A stretch of 64,000 bases of DNA from Limobrevibacterium gyesilva (GCF_025989185.1 NZ_JAPDNT010000001.1:434001-498000); one strand, 5' to 3'. Numbered from the stretch's first letter, positions 27,265-37,321 are shown. Notes: generated by a model not told the origin, from the sequence alone. A program made the numbers and translations.

Positions 27265-29702
27265 GTGGGGCTTTCGGTGGAGGCGCCGGTGAAGGCGGGG
27301 GTTGCCATGCTCAGTGCCCGATAGCTGGTCAGGGGGCTTTCGATTGCAAGCTCGTCGAAACGATACTTGATCCGCCGGTTCAACTCCCGGCCCACCGCCC
27401 AGCGTTGGCTGGGCGTGGTCTTGATCCGCGCGCGCAACACCCAGGCTTGCGGCAGGAACTTGTCGACGCCCATCACATCGAGATCGTCACGGATCGCATC
27501 CATCCAGCGCGGCTCGGCCCGCATCTCCCGCGCCAGCTCGCGCAGCACCTCGGTGACGTGGTCGGGCTCCTCGTTCAGCCCCACCGGGACATCGAGCACG
27601 GCGTAGCCAAAATCGCGGGTCATGTTGGTGACAGTGGTGACGGCGCTGAACGGCACGATATGCACCGAGCCATCGACAGCGCGCAGGCGGATGGTGCGGA
27701 TCGAGAGATTCTCCACCGTGCCGGACATGCCGCCCAGGCTGACGCTGTCGCCCACCTGCATGGTGTTCTCCAGCAGCAGGAACAGGCCGGTGATGATGTC
27801 CTGCACCAGCTTCTGCGAGCCGAAGCCGATGGCCAGGCCGATGACGCCGGCGCCGGCCAGCAGCGGGGCGATGTTCACGCCAATCTCGCTCAGGACCATC
27901 AGGCCGGCGACCAGGCAGATCGCGATCAGCAGCGTGGTGCGGGCCAAGGGCAGCAACGTGCGCAACCGCGCTGAACGGGTCAGCTGCGCCTCGCGCGCCA
28001 ATCGCGTCAAATGCCGCTGGATGGCCGCGTTCGTCGCCTCCCACACCACCAGCGCCAGGAGCAGCGTGACACCGATGGTGCCGAGTGCCGACAGCAGCCG
28101 CCCCCCCAGGCCGCCGGAGGTGAACCAGCCCACGGAATCGAGCCCCCAGGCCTGGAGCAACGCGACGAAGGCGACGGCCCCGATCACGAACCTGGCCGTC
28201 GCCTGCAGCACCGGTTGGTAGGCGCCCAGCCGAGATTCCAGGCCCGGATACCGCTCGGCGAGGTCTGGCGCCACCTGTGTGGCCCGGTCCAGGGCGCCGC
28301 GGGCGCCGGTCATCGCCAGACGCGCCACGGTCAGGATCACGCCGGTGGCGATTACCAGCCGCAGCAGCCGGGAGAACCCGTCCGGCACTTCCAGCGCCCA
28401 TACGGCCCAGAGCGCCAGCAGGTAGAAGATGGCGATGAGGTGCCACAGGCCGGCCATGCGGTTGCGCAGCACGGCCAGCGCGCCGCTCGCCCCCTCGCGC
28501 GCACGGATCCAGCCGGCGACGGCGGACCGGTTCTGCAGCACGATGATGGCGAGGAAGACATGGACGATCAGCACGTCCAGCTTCAGCAGGGCGTCGTGCG
28601 CCACGCGATACAGGCCGAACAGCAACCCGACTTCGGCCAGCGCATAGCCGAAGATCGCCACCACCGCGATACGCCGCACCCAGCGCAGGATGTAGCGGGC
28701 GACGTCGTCCGGCACCGGCAGCAGGCGGGGGGCGCCGGGACCGACGATGGTGTGCACCACGCTGATGATGACGCGGCACAGGGCGTAGGCGTGCAGCACG
28801 CCGAGGATCACCAGCCGGCTGATGGGGTCCGCACCGAGGCCGGCGCCGAGCAGGGCGTAACCGGCGGCCAAGAGGGCCAGCACTGGCAGCAGGTTCAGGA
28901 TCAGCCGCACCAGGGCGAAGGGCAGCCGTCGCAGCAGCATCAGCGGTGACGGCATGCGCCGCCAGAATTTCTCGGAATGCCCCGCCTCTGCGGCCGCGAG
29001 GCCGAGATCCTCGGGTGCGGGCTCGCCGGCGGCGGCGCGGGCGGCCATCGATCGCGCCTTGAGTGCCCGTTCGGGCCGGGACAGCAGACGCCGCACCGCC
29101 CATTGCGCGCCCAATCCCGCGCCCATGACCACCAGCAGGCGCCAGCCGGCATCCAGCAGCATCGAACGCGACCACGGATCGTTGGCGAGCTGCACCACGA
29201 AGCGCCACAGCAGCGGGAAATCGGTGGCGGTCCGCGCCGTGGCCACGACATCGTCGGACAGGTTCGACAGGCGCCGGGACGCGTCGACCAGGATCTGCGC
29301 ACCGAGGCTGTCGGGGGCGAGCGGCAAGGTGAGCTTGGACTCCGCCGGCGCCGCATCGGTGGGGGCCGCGGGGGTTGACGGCGTGACCGGGGCCTCGGCG
29401 GCCGGCGGCGCGGCCCCGGCCGCAGGCGCAGGCGCAGGCGCAGGCGCAGGCGCAGGCGGCGCCGTGGCGGCGGCCTTGGCCAACGCTTCCAGGACCGCGA
29501 TCATCTGGGCGCGCTTCGCAGGGTCCTTCAGCACCTCCAGCGCCTGCTGCGCCTGGGCCGCGGCGACGCCCCCAGGGGCCGCGGGCGACGCGGCCGCAGC
29601 CTGCGGCGCGGGCGCGGCCGCGCGCGGGCTGCCGCCGCCCTGGGCATTGGCGCCGGTGGCCACGAGAGCGAGGGTCACGAACGCAAGCAGGATACGAATC
29701 AT
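27261..29702 (-). CDS. Large MscS-type mechanosensitive channel protein
   Basis: Predicted inner-membrane channel of the MscS/MscM class, 813 residues, protecting against hypo-osmotic shock. A signal peptide (to about residue 20) is followed by an Ala/Pro-rich periplasmic region, about ten hydrophobic segments from roughly residue 165, and a C-terminal MscS core with the pore helix LLAGAGVIGLAIGFGSQKLVQDIITG and a beta domain plus alpha/beta cytoplasmic end. The PAPAPAP stretch is encoded by a hexanucleotide repeat. It is larger than MscS (about 290 residues) and similar in type to MscM-like proteins. The dioxygenase gene is coupled downstream. Confidence 0.88.
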   Translation of the reverse strand: MIRILLAFVTLALVATGANAQGGGSPRAAAPAPQAAAASPAAPGGVAAAQAQQALEVLKDPAKRAQMIAVLEALAKAAATAPPAPAPAPAPAPAAGAAPPAAEAPVTPSTPAAPTDAAPAESKLTLPLAPDSLGAQILVDASRRLSNLSDDVVATARTATDFPLLWRFVVQLANDPWSRSMLLDAGWRLLVVMGAGLGAQWAVRRLLSRPERALKARSMAARAAAGEPAPEDLGLAAAEAGHSEKFWRRMPSPLMLLRRLPFALVRLILNLLPVLALLAAGYALLGAGLGADPISRLVILGVLHAYALCRVIISVVHTIVGPGAPRLLPVPDDVARYILRWVRRIAVVAIFGYALAEVGLLFGLYRVAHDALLKLDVLIVHVFLAIIVLQNRSAVAGWIRAREGASGALAVLRNRMAGLWHLIAIFYLLALWAVWALEVPDGFSRLLRLVIATGVILTVARLAMTGARGALDRATQVAPDLAERYPGLESRLGAYQPVLQATARFVIGAVAFVALLQAWGLDSVGWFTSGGLGGRLLSALGTIGVTLLLALVVWEATNAAIQRHLTRLAREAQLTRSARLRTLLPLARTTLLIAICLVAGLMVLSEIGVNIAPLLAGAGVIGLAIGFGSQKLVQDIITGLFLLLENTMQVGDSVSLGGMSGTVENLSIRTIRLRAVDGSVHIVPFSAVTTVTNMTRDFGYAVLDVPVGLNEEPDHVTEVLRELAREMRAEPRWMDAIRDDLDVMGVDKFLPQAWVLRARIKTTPSQRWAVGRELNRRIKYRFDELAIESPLTSYRALSMATPAFTGASTESPT
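29421..29456 (-). repeat. Six tandem copies of a hexanucleotide within the MscS gene
   Basis: CGCAGG is repeated six times in an unbroken row (36 bp) on the plus strand, coding on the minus strand for alternating Pro-Ala in the periplasmic linker of the MscS-type protein. Each unit is 6 bp, so slippage would change the linker length without a frameshift. Confidence 0.9.
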
Positions 29703-29815
29703 GGTGCAGGCGGATCATGCCAGACACGGCGCTGTCAACCGCGGCGTGTCCGATGGCCGGAAATTCACCGTCAGGCGGGGATGCGCAAAGCCGCGCACGC
29801 TCCTATTAATGGCGA

Positions 29816-30010
29816 ATGAAGACGATCCTGACCATTCTCGTCGCCGTCTGCATGTTCGCCACGCTGGCGGTGTTGCTTGCGGGCATGCTCGGCCTTGTCC
29901 GCGGCGACGGCGACCCGATGCGATCGAACCGCCTGATGCGCTGGCGCGTGATATTGCAGGGCGTCACCCTGGCCCTGTTCGCCTTGCTGTTGAGCCTGAT
30001 GCGTTCCTAG
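29816..30010 (+). CDS. HIG1-domain/twin transmembrane peptide
   Basis: A 64-residue membrane peptide with two hydrophobic helices (about 4-27 and 45-62) joined by GLVRGDGDPMRSNRLMRWRV. The SNRLMRWRVILQG loop is characteristic of the hypoxia-induced HIG1_N family, which in mitochondria and some alphaproteobacteria associates with respiratory supercomplexes or terminal oxidase assembly. The gene is divergent from mscS and 227 bp from etfB. It is short, but the motif match supports it as a real gene. Confidence 0.75.
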   Translation: MKTILTILVAVCMFATLAVLLAGMLGLVRGDGDPMRSNRLMRWRVILQGVTLALFALLLSLMRS

Positions 30011-30071
30011 CATCCCGACGTGCCGCGGAAACGTGCCCGGCGGGGCAGGTCTTTGCCGGCCGGGGGTCTGT

Positions 30072-30101
30072 TTGACAGCGGGATCAGCCGCCCACTAAGT
30101 T
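30072..30101 (+). promoter_or_regulatory. Candidate sigma-70 promoter for etfBA operon
   Basis: TTGACA at 30072-30077 and TAAGTT at 30096-30101, spacer 18 bp, lie 137 bp upstream of the etfB start in the gap after the HIG1 gene. The -35 is perfect; the -10 is weak. This would leave a leader of about 130 nt. Confidence 0.45.
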
Positions 30102-30237
30102 CCGCGCGCTCTATTGCAGATGCGAAGAGACGCGCGGATGCGACGGGGGCGGGCGCCGGCAAGCAGCGGGATGAACCCCGGCGGCGTCATCGCGGCAAGT
30201 CCAGGCGTGGCAAATCCAGGAAGCGGCACGACATTCA

Positions 30238-30987
30238 ATGAAGATCCTCGTCCCCGTGAAGCGGGTGGTCGACTACAACGTGAAGGTCCGCGTGAAGTCG
30301 GACGGCACGGGCGTCGAGACCGCCGGCGTCAAGATGTCGATGAACCCGTTCGACGAGATCGCCGTCGAGGAGGCCGTGCGCCTCAAGGAAAAGGGCGTCG
30401 CCACCGAGATCGTGGCGGTGTCCATGGGTGTCGCCGCCAGCGCCGAGACCATCCGCACAGCCCTGGCTATGGGCGCCGACCGGGGCATCCTTGTCGAGAC
30501 CGACGTCGATCTGCAGCCGCTGGCGGTGGCCAAGCTGCTGAAGGCGATCGTCGCCAAGGAAGCGCCGAACCTCATCATCATGGGCAAGCAGGCGATCGAC
30601 GACGACATGAGCGCCACCGGGCAGATGCTGGCGGCACTGCTGGGCTGGCCCCAGGGCACCTTCGCCAGCAAGGTGGCCATCGAGGGCGACGGCGTCACGG
30701 TAGTCCGCGAAGTGGACGGCGGGCTGGAGACGGTGGCGTTGACCCTGCCCGCCATCGTCACCACCGATCTGCGCCTGAACGAGCCGCGCTATGCGTCGCT
30801 GCCGAACATCATGAAGGCCCGCAAGAAGCCGATCGAGACGCTGAAGCCCGCCGATCTCGGCGTGGACCCGGCGCCGCGGCTGACCGTGCTGACCGTGGCC
30901 GAGCCGCCGAAGCGCCAGGCCGGCGTGAAGGTGGGCTCGGTGGCCGAACTGGTGGCGAAACTCAAGACCGAAGCGAAGGTGATCTGA
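30238..30987 (+). CDS. etfB: Electron transfer flavoprotein beta subunit
   Basis: AMP-binding subunit of the ETF heterodimer that carries electrons from acyl-CoA and other dehydrogenases to ETF-quinone oxidoreductase. The 249-residue protein starts [19 protein letters not shown] and contains [29 protein letters not shown] and [23 protein letters not shown], the ETF beta signature. It is the first gene of an etfB-etfA-hydroxyacyl-CoA dehydrogenase operon: etfA follows with a 2-bp gap. The promoter noted upstream is a candidate. Confidence 0.97.
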   Translation: MKILVPVKRVVDYNVKVRVKSDGTGVETAGVKMSMNPFDEIAVEEAVRLKEKGVATEIVAVSMGVAASAETIRTALAMGADRGILVETDVDLQPLAVAKLLKAIVAKEAPNLIIMGKQAIDDDMSATGQMLAALLGWPQGTFASKVAIEGDGVTVVREVDGGLETVALTLPAIVTTDLRLNEPRYASLPNIMKARKKPIETLKPADLGVDPAPRLTVLTVAEPPKRQAGVKVGSVAELVAKLKTEAKVI

Positions 30988-30989
30988 CC

Positions 30990-31925
30990 ATGACCGCCCT
31001 GGTTCTGCTCGACCACGAAGCCGGCAGCATCAAGCAGCCGTCGCGCTCCGCGGTGGCCGCCGCACAGAAGCTCGGCGAGGTGCATGTCCTGGTCGCCGGC
31101 GCCGGCGTGCAGGCAGCAGCCGATGCCGCGGCGAGGCTGCCGGGGGTCGCGAAGGTGATCCTGGCCGATGCTCCTGCGTACGATCATGCGCTCGCTGAGC
31201 CGCTCGCCGCCCTGCTGGTAGCGCTGGCGCCCGGCTATTCGCACCTGCTGGCGGCTGCCACCGCCATCGGCAAGAACGTGATGCCGCGCGCGGCGGCCCT
31301 GCTGGATGCGCAGCCGATCAGCGACATCGCCGGCATCGTCGATGCCGACACGTTCATCCGCCCGATCTACGCCGGCAACGCCCTGGCCACGGTGAAGAGC
31401 GCGGACAGCAAGAAGGTGATCACCGTGCGCGCCGCCAGCTTCGATCCGGTTGCGGCCGAAGGCGGCAACGCGCCGATCGAGGCAGCGCCGGCGGTGGAAA
31501 CACCTTCGATGTCGCGCTTCGTGTCGGCCGAGTTGTCCAAGAGCGAGCGGCCGGAGCTGACGGCGGCCCGCGTGGTGATCTCCGGTGGCCGCGGCATGCA
31601 GAGCGGCGACAATTTCAAGCTGCTGGAACCGATCGCCGACAAGCTTGGCGCCGCTGTCGGGGCCAGCCGCGCGGCCGTCGACGCCGGCTTCGTGCCCAAC
31701 GACTATCAGGTGGGCCAGACCGGAAAGATCGTCGCCCCGGAGCTGTATGTCGCCGTCGGGATTTCCGGCGCCATCCAGCACCTTGCCGGCATGAAGGACA
31801 GCAAGGTGATCGTGGCAATCAACAAGGACGAGGAAGCGCCGATCTTCCAGGTGGCCGACTATGGCCTGGTGGCCGACCTGTTCACCGCGCTGCCCGAACT
31901 GGCGGCGGAGCTGGAGCGATCCTGA
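30990..31925 (+). CDS. etfA: Electron transfer flavoprotein alpha subunit
   Basis: FAD-binding subunit of ETF, 311 residues. Signature near the C-terminus: [56 protein letters not shown] precedes it. It starts at an ATG two bases after the etfB stop; the longer reading frame that extends upstream through etfB is spurious. Its stop overlaps the next start by one base (TGATG), indicating coupled translation with the hydroxyacyl-CoA dehydrogenase. The pair would feed electrons from fatty acid or amino acid oxidation into the quinone pool. Confidence 0.97.
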   Translation: MTALVLLDHEAGSIKQPSRSAVAAAQKLGEVHVLVAGAGVQAAADAAARLPGVAKVILADAPAYDHALAEPLAALLVALAPGYSHLLAAATAIGKNVMPRAAALLDAQPISDIAGIVDADTFIRPIYAGNALATVKSADSKKVITVRAASFDPVAAEGGNAPIEAAPAVETPSMSRFVSAELSKSERPELTAARVVISGGRGMQSGDNFKLLEPIADKLGAAVGASRAAVDAGFVPNDYQVGQTGKIVAPELYVAVGISGAIQHLAGMKDSKVIVAINKDEEAPIFQVADYGLVADLFTALPELAAELERS

Positions 31926-32854
31926 TGACGACTGACGCCACTGCAGCACCGGCCACGGCCGAGACCCAGGCGGAAACGCCGGCCGTCGCCCGTGTGGGCG
32001 TGATCGGCGCGGGCCAGATGGGCAACGGCATCGCGCATGTGTGCGCGCTTGCCGGCCTGCCGGTGGTGCTGCTGGACGTCAAGGCGGACGCGCTGGACAA
32101 GGCGATGGCGGTGATGGGCCGGAACATGGACCGGCAGGTCAGCCGCAACCTGATCACGGCCGAGGAGAAGGCGGCCGCGCTGGGGCGGATCTCCACCAGC
32201 ACCGACTACGCGGCGTTCGGCGCGTGCGACCTGGTGATCGAGGCCGCGACGGAGAAGGAAGAGGTCAAGCGCGCCATCTACAAGACGCTGACGCCGCATC
32301 TGAAGCCGTCCTGCATGATCGCATCGAACACCTCGTCGATCTCGATCACGCGGCTGGGCGCCAGCACCGACCGGCCGGAGAAGTTCATCGGCATGCACTT
32401 CATGAACCCGGTTCCGGTCATGAAGCTGATCGAGCTGATCCGCGGCATCGCCACCGACGAGCCGACCTTCCAGGCCACGCAGGCGCTGGCGACGCGGTTG
32501 AACAAGACCACCGCCGTCGCCGAGGATTTCCCCGCGTTTATCGTCAACCGCATCCTGGTGCCGATGATCAACGAGGCAGTCTATGCGTTGTACGAGGGTG
32601 TTGGCTCGATTTCGGCGATCGATAATGCGATGCGGCTGGGCGCCAACCACCCGATGGGCCCGCTGGAGCTGGCGGACTTCATCGGCCTGGATACCTGCCT
32701 GTCGATCATGCAGGTGCTGTACGAGGGCCTGTCGGACAGCAAGTACCGCCCGTGCCCGTTGCTGGTGAAGTATGTCGAGGCGGGCTGGCTGGGGCGCAAG
32801 ACCGGGCGCGGCTTCTACGACTATACGCAGACGCCGCCGCGACCGACGCGGTAG
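31925..32854 (+). CDS. 3-hydroxybutyryl-CoA dehydrogenase
   Basis: NAD(P)-dependent 3-hydroxyacyl-CoA dehydrogenase, short-chain type (HbdA/PaaH-like), 309 residues. The Rossmann motif is GVIGAGQMGNGIAHVCA (about 28-44); SNTSSISITRL with H in HFMNPVPVMKLIE is the catalytic region, and the C-terminal domain has NRILVPMINEA and LGANHPMGPLELADFIGLD. It overlaps etfA by one base. It could serve butyrate or polyhydroxybutyrate metabolism or beta-oxidation; which direction is not shown. The gene is the last in its operon, followed by a 390-bp gap. Confidence 0.94.
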   Translation: MTTDATAAPATAETQAETPAVARVGVIGAGQMGNGIAHVCALAGLPVVLLDVKADALDKAMAVMGRNMDRQVSRNLITAEEKAAALGRISTSTDYAAFGACDLVIEAATEKEEVKRAIYKTLTPHLKPSCMIASNTSSISITRLGASTDRPEKFIGMHFMNPVPVMKLIELIRGIATDEPTFQATQALATRLNKTTAVAEDFPAFIVNRILVPMINEAVYALYEGVGSISAIDNAMRLGANHPMGPLELADFIGLDTCLSIMQVLYEGLSDSKYRPCPLLVKYVEAGWLGRKTGRGFYDYTQTPPRPTR

Positions 32855-33244
32855 GCCAGCCGCGCATCCCGCGGGCAGGCGGCGCGGCGGCCCCTACTCC
32901 GACCACGGGGGCACGACCGCGAAACCTGCTTGCGAGGACGCCGGCAAGTCATTTCTTCGAGATGACGATGTTTTGTGCCTGCGACATCGCACCCCGTGGG
33001 CCGATCCGCGGCGGCGCCTCAAGGTCCAAGCAGTCGCAACCAGGGGTTTTCGGGTTCGTGACCGGCACGCACCCGCCTCTTCCAAGCTGTCCGCTGCCGT
33101 CATTTGACAAGTCAGTGCCGTCCCGCAGACGAAGCAGGGCAGTTGCTGCCGTGGTATCGCTAACGCGGTCCTACGACGCCCCTTCAGCCCAGCGCGGCGC
33201 CAATCAGAGCCTCTTCGTGGGGCACCCCCGATCGGCGCCTGGAA
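32855..33244. other. Intergenic region between the etf operon and marR
   Basis: About 390 bp with no credible gene. Both neighbours converge on it. I see no strong hairpin with a T tract and no recognisable RNA. Local composition is slightly less GC-rich around 32940-32980. Confidence 0.5.
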
Positions 33245-33634
33245 TCAGCCGTTGGCAACCTTGCGCGCCGACTCGTGACTGCCCGACTTCTTCGTGCCGG
33301 ATGCCGCCTCGCTCATGATGCCGCGCAGGTCACGCAGGAACGCCGTGCCCTTCAGGGTGCGCTGCACCAGCACGCTGCGGCGGTCCATCGGGTCGACCTT
33401 GCGGCGGGCCAGGTCCAGTTCGCCAAGCCGGTCGAGCGCACGCGTGATCGCCGGCTTCGACACGTTCAGCTCGGCGGCGAGGCCGCGAACCGTGTGCGCG
33501 CCATCCTGCAGATAGCAGGTCAGGAACACGCCAAGTTGACGTGCCGACAGATCCGGCCCGTCGCGCCGGACAAGGGCGACAACGGTGTCGCGAAGGATGC
33601 CGACGAGCTGGTCGGCAGACGGATTGACAGCCAT
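33245..33634 (-). CDS. MarR-family transcriptional regulator
   Basis: Winged-helix regulator of 129 residues. The helix-turn-helix reads TVRGLAAELNVSKPAITRALDRLGELDLARRK (about 49-80) and the wing DPMDRRSVLVQRT. A short Ser/Lys-rich tail (SGTKKSGSHESARK) follows. MarR proteins usually repress their own or nearby genes and respond to small aromatic or stress ligands; the ligand is unknown. The nearest upstream gene on the same strand, the M17 aminopeptidase, is 166 bp away, so marR probably has its own promoter in that gap. Confidence 0.85.
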   Translation of the reverse strand: MAVNPSADQLVGILRDTVVALVRRDGPDLSARQLGVFLTCYLQDGAHTVRGLAAELNVSKPAITRALDRLGELDLARRKVDPMDRRSVLVQRTLKGTAFLRDLRGIMSEAASGTKKSGSHESARKVANG

Positions 33635-33747
33635 TACTTGGTCCTTTCTCTCTCGCGGCGGTCCATCAACCGCCGCAGCGTCGCGAACGACGCCGATTCA
33701 TCTGCCCACAACGGTCAGATGCAAACTTCGAATCTAATGCTACAACG

Positions 33748-33767
33748 TTACCGATACACACTGGTAA
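33748..33767 (-). promoter_or_regulatory. Inverted repeat upstream of marR, possible operator
   Basis: TTACC (33748-33752) and GGTAA (33763-33767) form an interrupted palindrome with a 10-base spacer in the gap upstream of marR. A second CGTTACC copy lies at about 33777. MarR proteins bind such palindromes, but no function was shown. Confidence 0.3.
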
Positions 33768-33800
33768 TCCCGATCACGTTACCGCAGAGTTTCGGTCGTC

Positions 33801-35183
33801 TTACGTCGTGAACAGCTTCCGTTCGATCGCCAGGCAGGCGGCGCGCATGCCCAGCGCCTCCCCACCCTCCGGACGGCCCGGGCGGGTCGTGTCGTTCCAG
33901 GCGTAAAGATCCAGATGCGCCCACGGCGTTCCGGGGGCCAGGAACCGGCGCATGAACAACGCGGCCACCACCGCGCCAGCGAAAGGCTTGCTGGAGACGT
34001 TGTTCAGGTCGGCGACCGGGCTGTCCAGCCAGGCGTCGTAGCCATCCCATAGCGGCAGCCGCCACATCGGGTCGCTGGCATCCATCCCGGCGCCCAGGAA
34101 CGACTCCGCCCACGCCTCGTCATTGGCGAACAGCGCCGGAAGATCCGGCCCTACCGCCACGCGCGCCGCCCCCGTCAGGGTCGCGCAATCGAGCAGCAGA
34201 TCCGGCTTCTCGTCCGACGCTTCGGCCAACAGGTCGCACAGCACGAGCCGCCCCTCGGCATCGGTGTTGCCGACTTCGACAGTCAGGCCACGGCGCGTGC
34301 GAATCACGTCCATCGGCCGGAAGGCCTGGCCGGAGACGCTGTTCTCGACACAGCCGATACGTACGGCCAGGCGCAGGGGAAGGTCGGCCTCCATCAGGAT
34401 CCGGGCGATTCCCAGCACCGTGGCGGCGCCGCCCATGTCCTTCTTCATGCGCAGCATCCCAGCCGCCGGCTTGAGGTCGTAGCCGCCGGAATCGAAGCAC
34501 ACCCCCTTGCCGCAGAGCCATACCAGCGGGCTGCTGTCGGTGGCGGCACTCCCGCGCCAGGAGAACCCCGCCACCACGGGCGCGCGGTCCGCGCCCCGCC
34601 CGACGGTGGCGACGGTGGGGTATTGCGCCGTCAATGCCTCGCCGGACACACGCATGACGTCCGCGCCATGCCGGCGCCCGAGATCCAGCGCCACATCTGC
34701 GAGTTCGGCCGGGCCGAGCAGATTGGCGGGCGCGTTCACGAGATCGCGCACCATCCACGCGGCGGCCGCCTGCGAAAGCGCGCGCTCATGCCCGGGCGGA
34801 ACCACCAGGCGCGCCGACGCCCGCTTCGCCGGCTTGAACGCGCCGTAGCGATAGCCGCCGAGGCAAAAGCCCAGCACCGCCGCGGAAGCATCGAAATCAC
34901 CCGCTTCGAGCCGCCAGTTTCCTTCCGGAAGGCGGAATGGCAACGAGCCGAACGCGAATGGGGAACGATCGTCGCCAAGCCCCAGCACCGCCCCGGCAAT
35001 GCCATCGCCCCCCGGCAACAGAATCAGTTCGTCGGCGCGCGCGGTGAAGCCGCCATCTCTCAGGAACCCGGCCTGACCCGGCGGCAGGGACGCCAGGAAC
35101 GGCTGCAGCGTCGCAGGCCGCACCGTATGGATCGGCCGGGCAGCGGCATCAGCCGCGATGCAGGGCAGATCCTGGTCAAGCAT
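33801..35183 (-). CDS. Leucyl aminopeptidase family protein (M17)
   Basis: Predicted cytosolic zinc/manganese aminopeptidase of 460 residues. The metal and active-site elements are KGVCFDSGG (with the metal Asp), MKKDMGGA with the catalytic lysine region, NTDAEGRLVLCD, the M17 signature, and LPLWDGYD. Most homologues read KGVCFDTGG; here it is Ser. The N-terminal domain (1-150) is shorter and less conserved, as is usual for this family. An AT-rich stretch upstream (35300-35370) probably holds the promoter. Specificity is unknown. Confidence 0.92.
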   Translation of the reverse strand: MLDQDLPCIAADAAARPIHTVRPATLQPFLASLPPGQAGFLRDGGFTARADELILLPGGDGIAGAVLGLGDDRSPFAFGSLPFRLPEGNWRLEAGDFDASAAVLGFCLGGYRYGAFKPAKRASARLVVPPGHERALSQAAAAWMVRDLVNAPANLLGPAELADVALDLGRRHGADVMRVSGEALTAQYPTVATVGRGADRAPVVAGFSWRGSAATDSSPLVWLCGKGVCFDSGGYDLKPAAGMLRMKKDMGGAATVLGIARILMEADLPLRLAVRIGCVENSVSGQAFRPMDVIRTRRGLTVEVGNTDAEGRLVLCDLLAEASDEKPDLLLDCATLTGAARVAVGPDLPALFANDEAWAESFLGAGMDASDPMWRLPLWDGYDAWLDSPVADLNNVSSKPFAGAVVAALFMRRFLAPGTPWAHLDLYAWNDTTRPGRPEGGEALGMRAACLAIERKLFTT

Positions 35184-35432
35184 GCGTGGCTTCCTTGTTT
35201 ACGTCACAAATGCAGCGTGCGCCCTGCGAATCGCGGACGTTTCAGGTCACACATGACATTCCGCCACGCGGCTTACAAGCTCGTTTCGAGCATGTGCGCG
35301 CTATCCTAATGCAAATTAATGTATCATTTTGATTGTTTCGAAATTTTGGCCCGAAAATGCAAATCAGCCATGACCCCGGCGCGGCCAGATGCTTCGCCGG
35401 AATATCACAACGTCTTGCGGTCGACCGGCTAG

Positions 35433-37295
35433 TCAGCTTATCGACACGGCCAATGCCCGTTCGATCCGCCGGGCGAAGCCAGCGGGATCCTTCGGCAGGT
35501 CGCCGTCCTGCACGCGCGCCAGGTCCAGCAGCAGGCCCGCATATTCGGCCGTCTCGGCGTCCCCCGCCGGATTGGCGGACGCCCTGGCCGCCAGCGCGGC
35601 GATCAGCTTGTGCCGGGGATTGATCTCCAGCACCGGCTTGGCCGCGAAATCCGCGCGGCCGGCGCGGCGCAACAGGCGCTGCATCTGCAGGTCGGGGCCC
35701 GAGCCGCCGGCGGCCATCACGACCGCGCTATCGACCAGCCGGTCGGTGACCCGCACGTCCGAAACCTCGTCCTCCAGCGCCGCCTTCAGCGCCGCCACCA
35801 GGGCCGTGGCATCGGCAGCCTCACCCTCCGGCGCGTCCAATGGCGCCAGCCTGGACAGATCGGCCGCCCCCTGAGTTACGCTGCGGATCGGCTTGCCGTC
35901 GAACGCGTCCATTCGGTCCGGCCAGAACGCATCGATCGGATCGGCGAGCAGCAACACCTCGATCCCGCGGGCACGGAAACCCTCGAGCTGCGCCGAACGC
36001 CCGAGAGCCTCCGTGGTGTCGCCGGCCAGGAAGTAGATCGCCTCCTGCCCCTCTTTCATCCGCGCCACGTAATCGCCCAGCGACGTCCAGCCCTCGACCG
36101 CGGATGACCTGAAGCGCAGCAATGCGGCCAGTTCCTTGCGGTGCTCGGAGTCCTCCCAGACTCCCTCCTTCAGGACCGCGCCGAAATTCTCCCAGAATGT
36201 GGCGTAGGTCTCCGCGTCCTTCGCTTTCGTCTTGAGCTCGGTCAGCACGCGGTTGGTCACGGCCTTGCGGATGCGCGCCAGCACCGGGGTGGATTGCAGC
36301 ATCTCGCGCGACACGTTCAACGGCAGGTCCTCGGTGTCCACCACGCCCTGCACGAAGCGCAGCCAGGGCGGCAGCAGTTCCGCCTGGTCGGTGATGAACA
36401 TGCGCCGCACATGCAGCCGCACGCGCGAAACCCGCTCCTGCTCCATCGGCTCGAACGGCTTGCTGCCGGGAATGAACAGCAGCGAATAGAATTCCAGCGC
36501 CCCCTCGGCGCGCCAGTGCAAGGTCGTCCAGGGCTGGTCGAAGATATGGCCGAGATGGCGATAGAACTCGGCATAGGCCTGCTCGCCGACCTCGCTTTTC
36601 GGCTTGCGCCACAGCGCGGTGCCCTCGTTGGCCGGAACGTCCTTGCCATCACGCGCGATCGTGATCGGCAAGGTCACGTGATCGGCCCATTTGCGCACGA
36701 CCGCTTCCAGGCGGATGGGATCGAGGAACTCGTCGGCATCGGGCTTGAGGTGCAGGACGATGTCCGTCCCCGCTTCTTCGCGCGTGCCCGGCGCGATGGT
36801 GAAAGCCCCCTGCCCGTCGGACGCCCAGGTCCAGGCCGCCTCGGCGCCTGCCTTCCGGCTGGTCACCTCCACCCGGTCGGCTACCATGAAAGCGGAGTAG
36901 AAGCCGACGCCGAACTGGCCGATCAGGCTGGGCCGGTCTTCCGGCTTGGCCGCGGCCAGCGTCTCGCCGAAGGCCCGCGTTCCGGAGCGGGCGATGGTGC
37001 CGAGATTGGCGATCAACTCGTCGTGGGTCATGCCGATGCCGTCGTCGGCGATGCGCAGGGTGCGGGCGGGCTTGTCGGGGATGATGCGGACCTTCGCCGC
37101 CTCGGGCGGGGCCAGGCCCGGCTCGGTCAGGCTCTCGAAGCGGCGCCGGTCGGTCGCGTCGGCGGCATTGGCCACCAGTTCGCGCAGAAAGATCTCCCGC
37201 TCGGAATACAGCGAGTGCACCACCAGATCGAGCAGCCTGCCGACCTCGGCTGCGAATCCGTGGGTCTCCAACGTCGTGTTCCGTGCGTCCGTCAT
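35433..37295 (-). CDS. htpG: Chaperone protein HtpG (Hsp90)
   Basis: Bacterial Hsp90, ATP-dependent dimeric chaperone, 620 residues (family about 620-630). GHKL ATPase elements: ELVANAADA (E and N of the ATP site), [15 protein letters not shown] and [13 protein letters not shown]. The middle domain and the C-terminal dimerisation region are complete. It is divergent from the SUV3-like helicase gene, with 154 bp between the start codons. A heat-shock-type promoter is suggested in that gap. Confidence 0.97.
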   Translation of the reverse strand: MTDARNTTLETHGFAAEVGRLLDLVVHSLYSEREIFLRELVANAADATDRRRFESLTEPGLAPPEAAKVRIIPDKPARTLRIADDGIGMTHDELIANLGTIARSGTRAFGETLAAAKPEDRPSLIGQFGVGFYSAFMVADRVEVTSRKAGAEAAWTWASDGQGAFTIAPGTREEAGTDIVLHLKPDADEFLDPIRLEAVVRKWADHVTLPITIARDGKDVPANEGTALWRKPKSEVGEQAYAEFYRHLGHIFDQPWTTLHWRAEGALEFYSLLFIPGSKPFEPMEQERVSRVRLHVRRMFITDQAELLPPWLRFVQGVVDTEDLPLNVSREMLQSTPVLARIRKAVTNRVLTELKTKAKDAETYATFWENFGAVLKEGVWEDSEHRKELAALLRFRSSAVEGWTSLGDYVARMKEGQEAIYFLAGDTTEALGRSAQLEGFRARGIEVLLLADPIDAFWPDRMDAFDGKPIRSVTQGAADLSRLAPLDAPEGEAADATALVAALKAALEDEVSDVRVTDRLVDSAVVMAAGGSGPDLQMQRLLRRAGRADFAAKPVLEINPRHKLIAALAARASANPAGDAETAEYAGLLLDLARVQDGDLPKDPAGFARRIERALAVSIS

Positions 37296-37321
37296 GCCAG
37301 GCCCTCCTTATTCGGCGGCGC

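Noticed and set aside
29421-29456. CRISPR-like repeat
   Set aside because: The tandem CGCAGG units have no spacers, lie inside a coding sequence and encode a Pro-Ala linker.
30114-30989. Long plus-strand frame upstream of etfA read as part of a 603-aa protein
   Set aside because: It is an out-of-frame reading of etfB. The true etfA start is the ATG at 30990, two bases after the etfB stop.
32855-33244. Possible small gene or RNA between the etf operon and marR
   Set aside because: Frames are open on both strands but lack start signals or motifs, and no terminator or conserved RNA pattern was seen.
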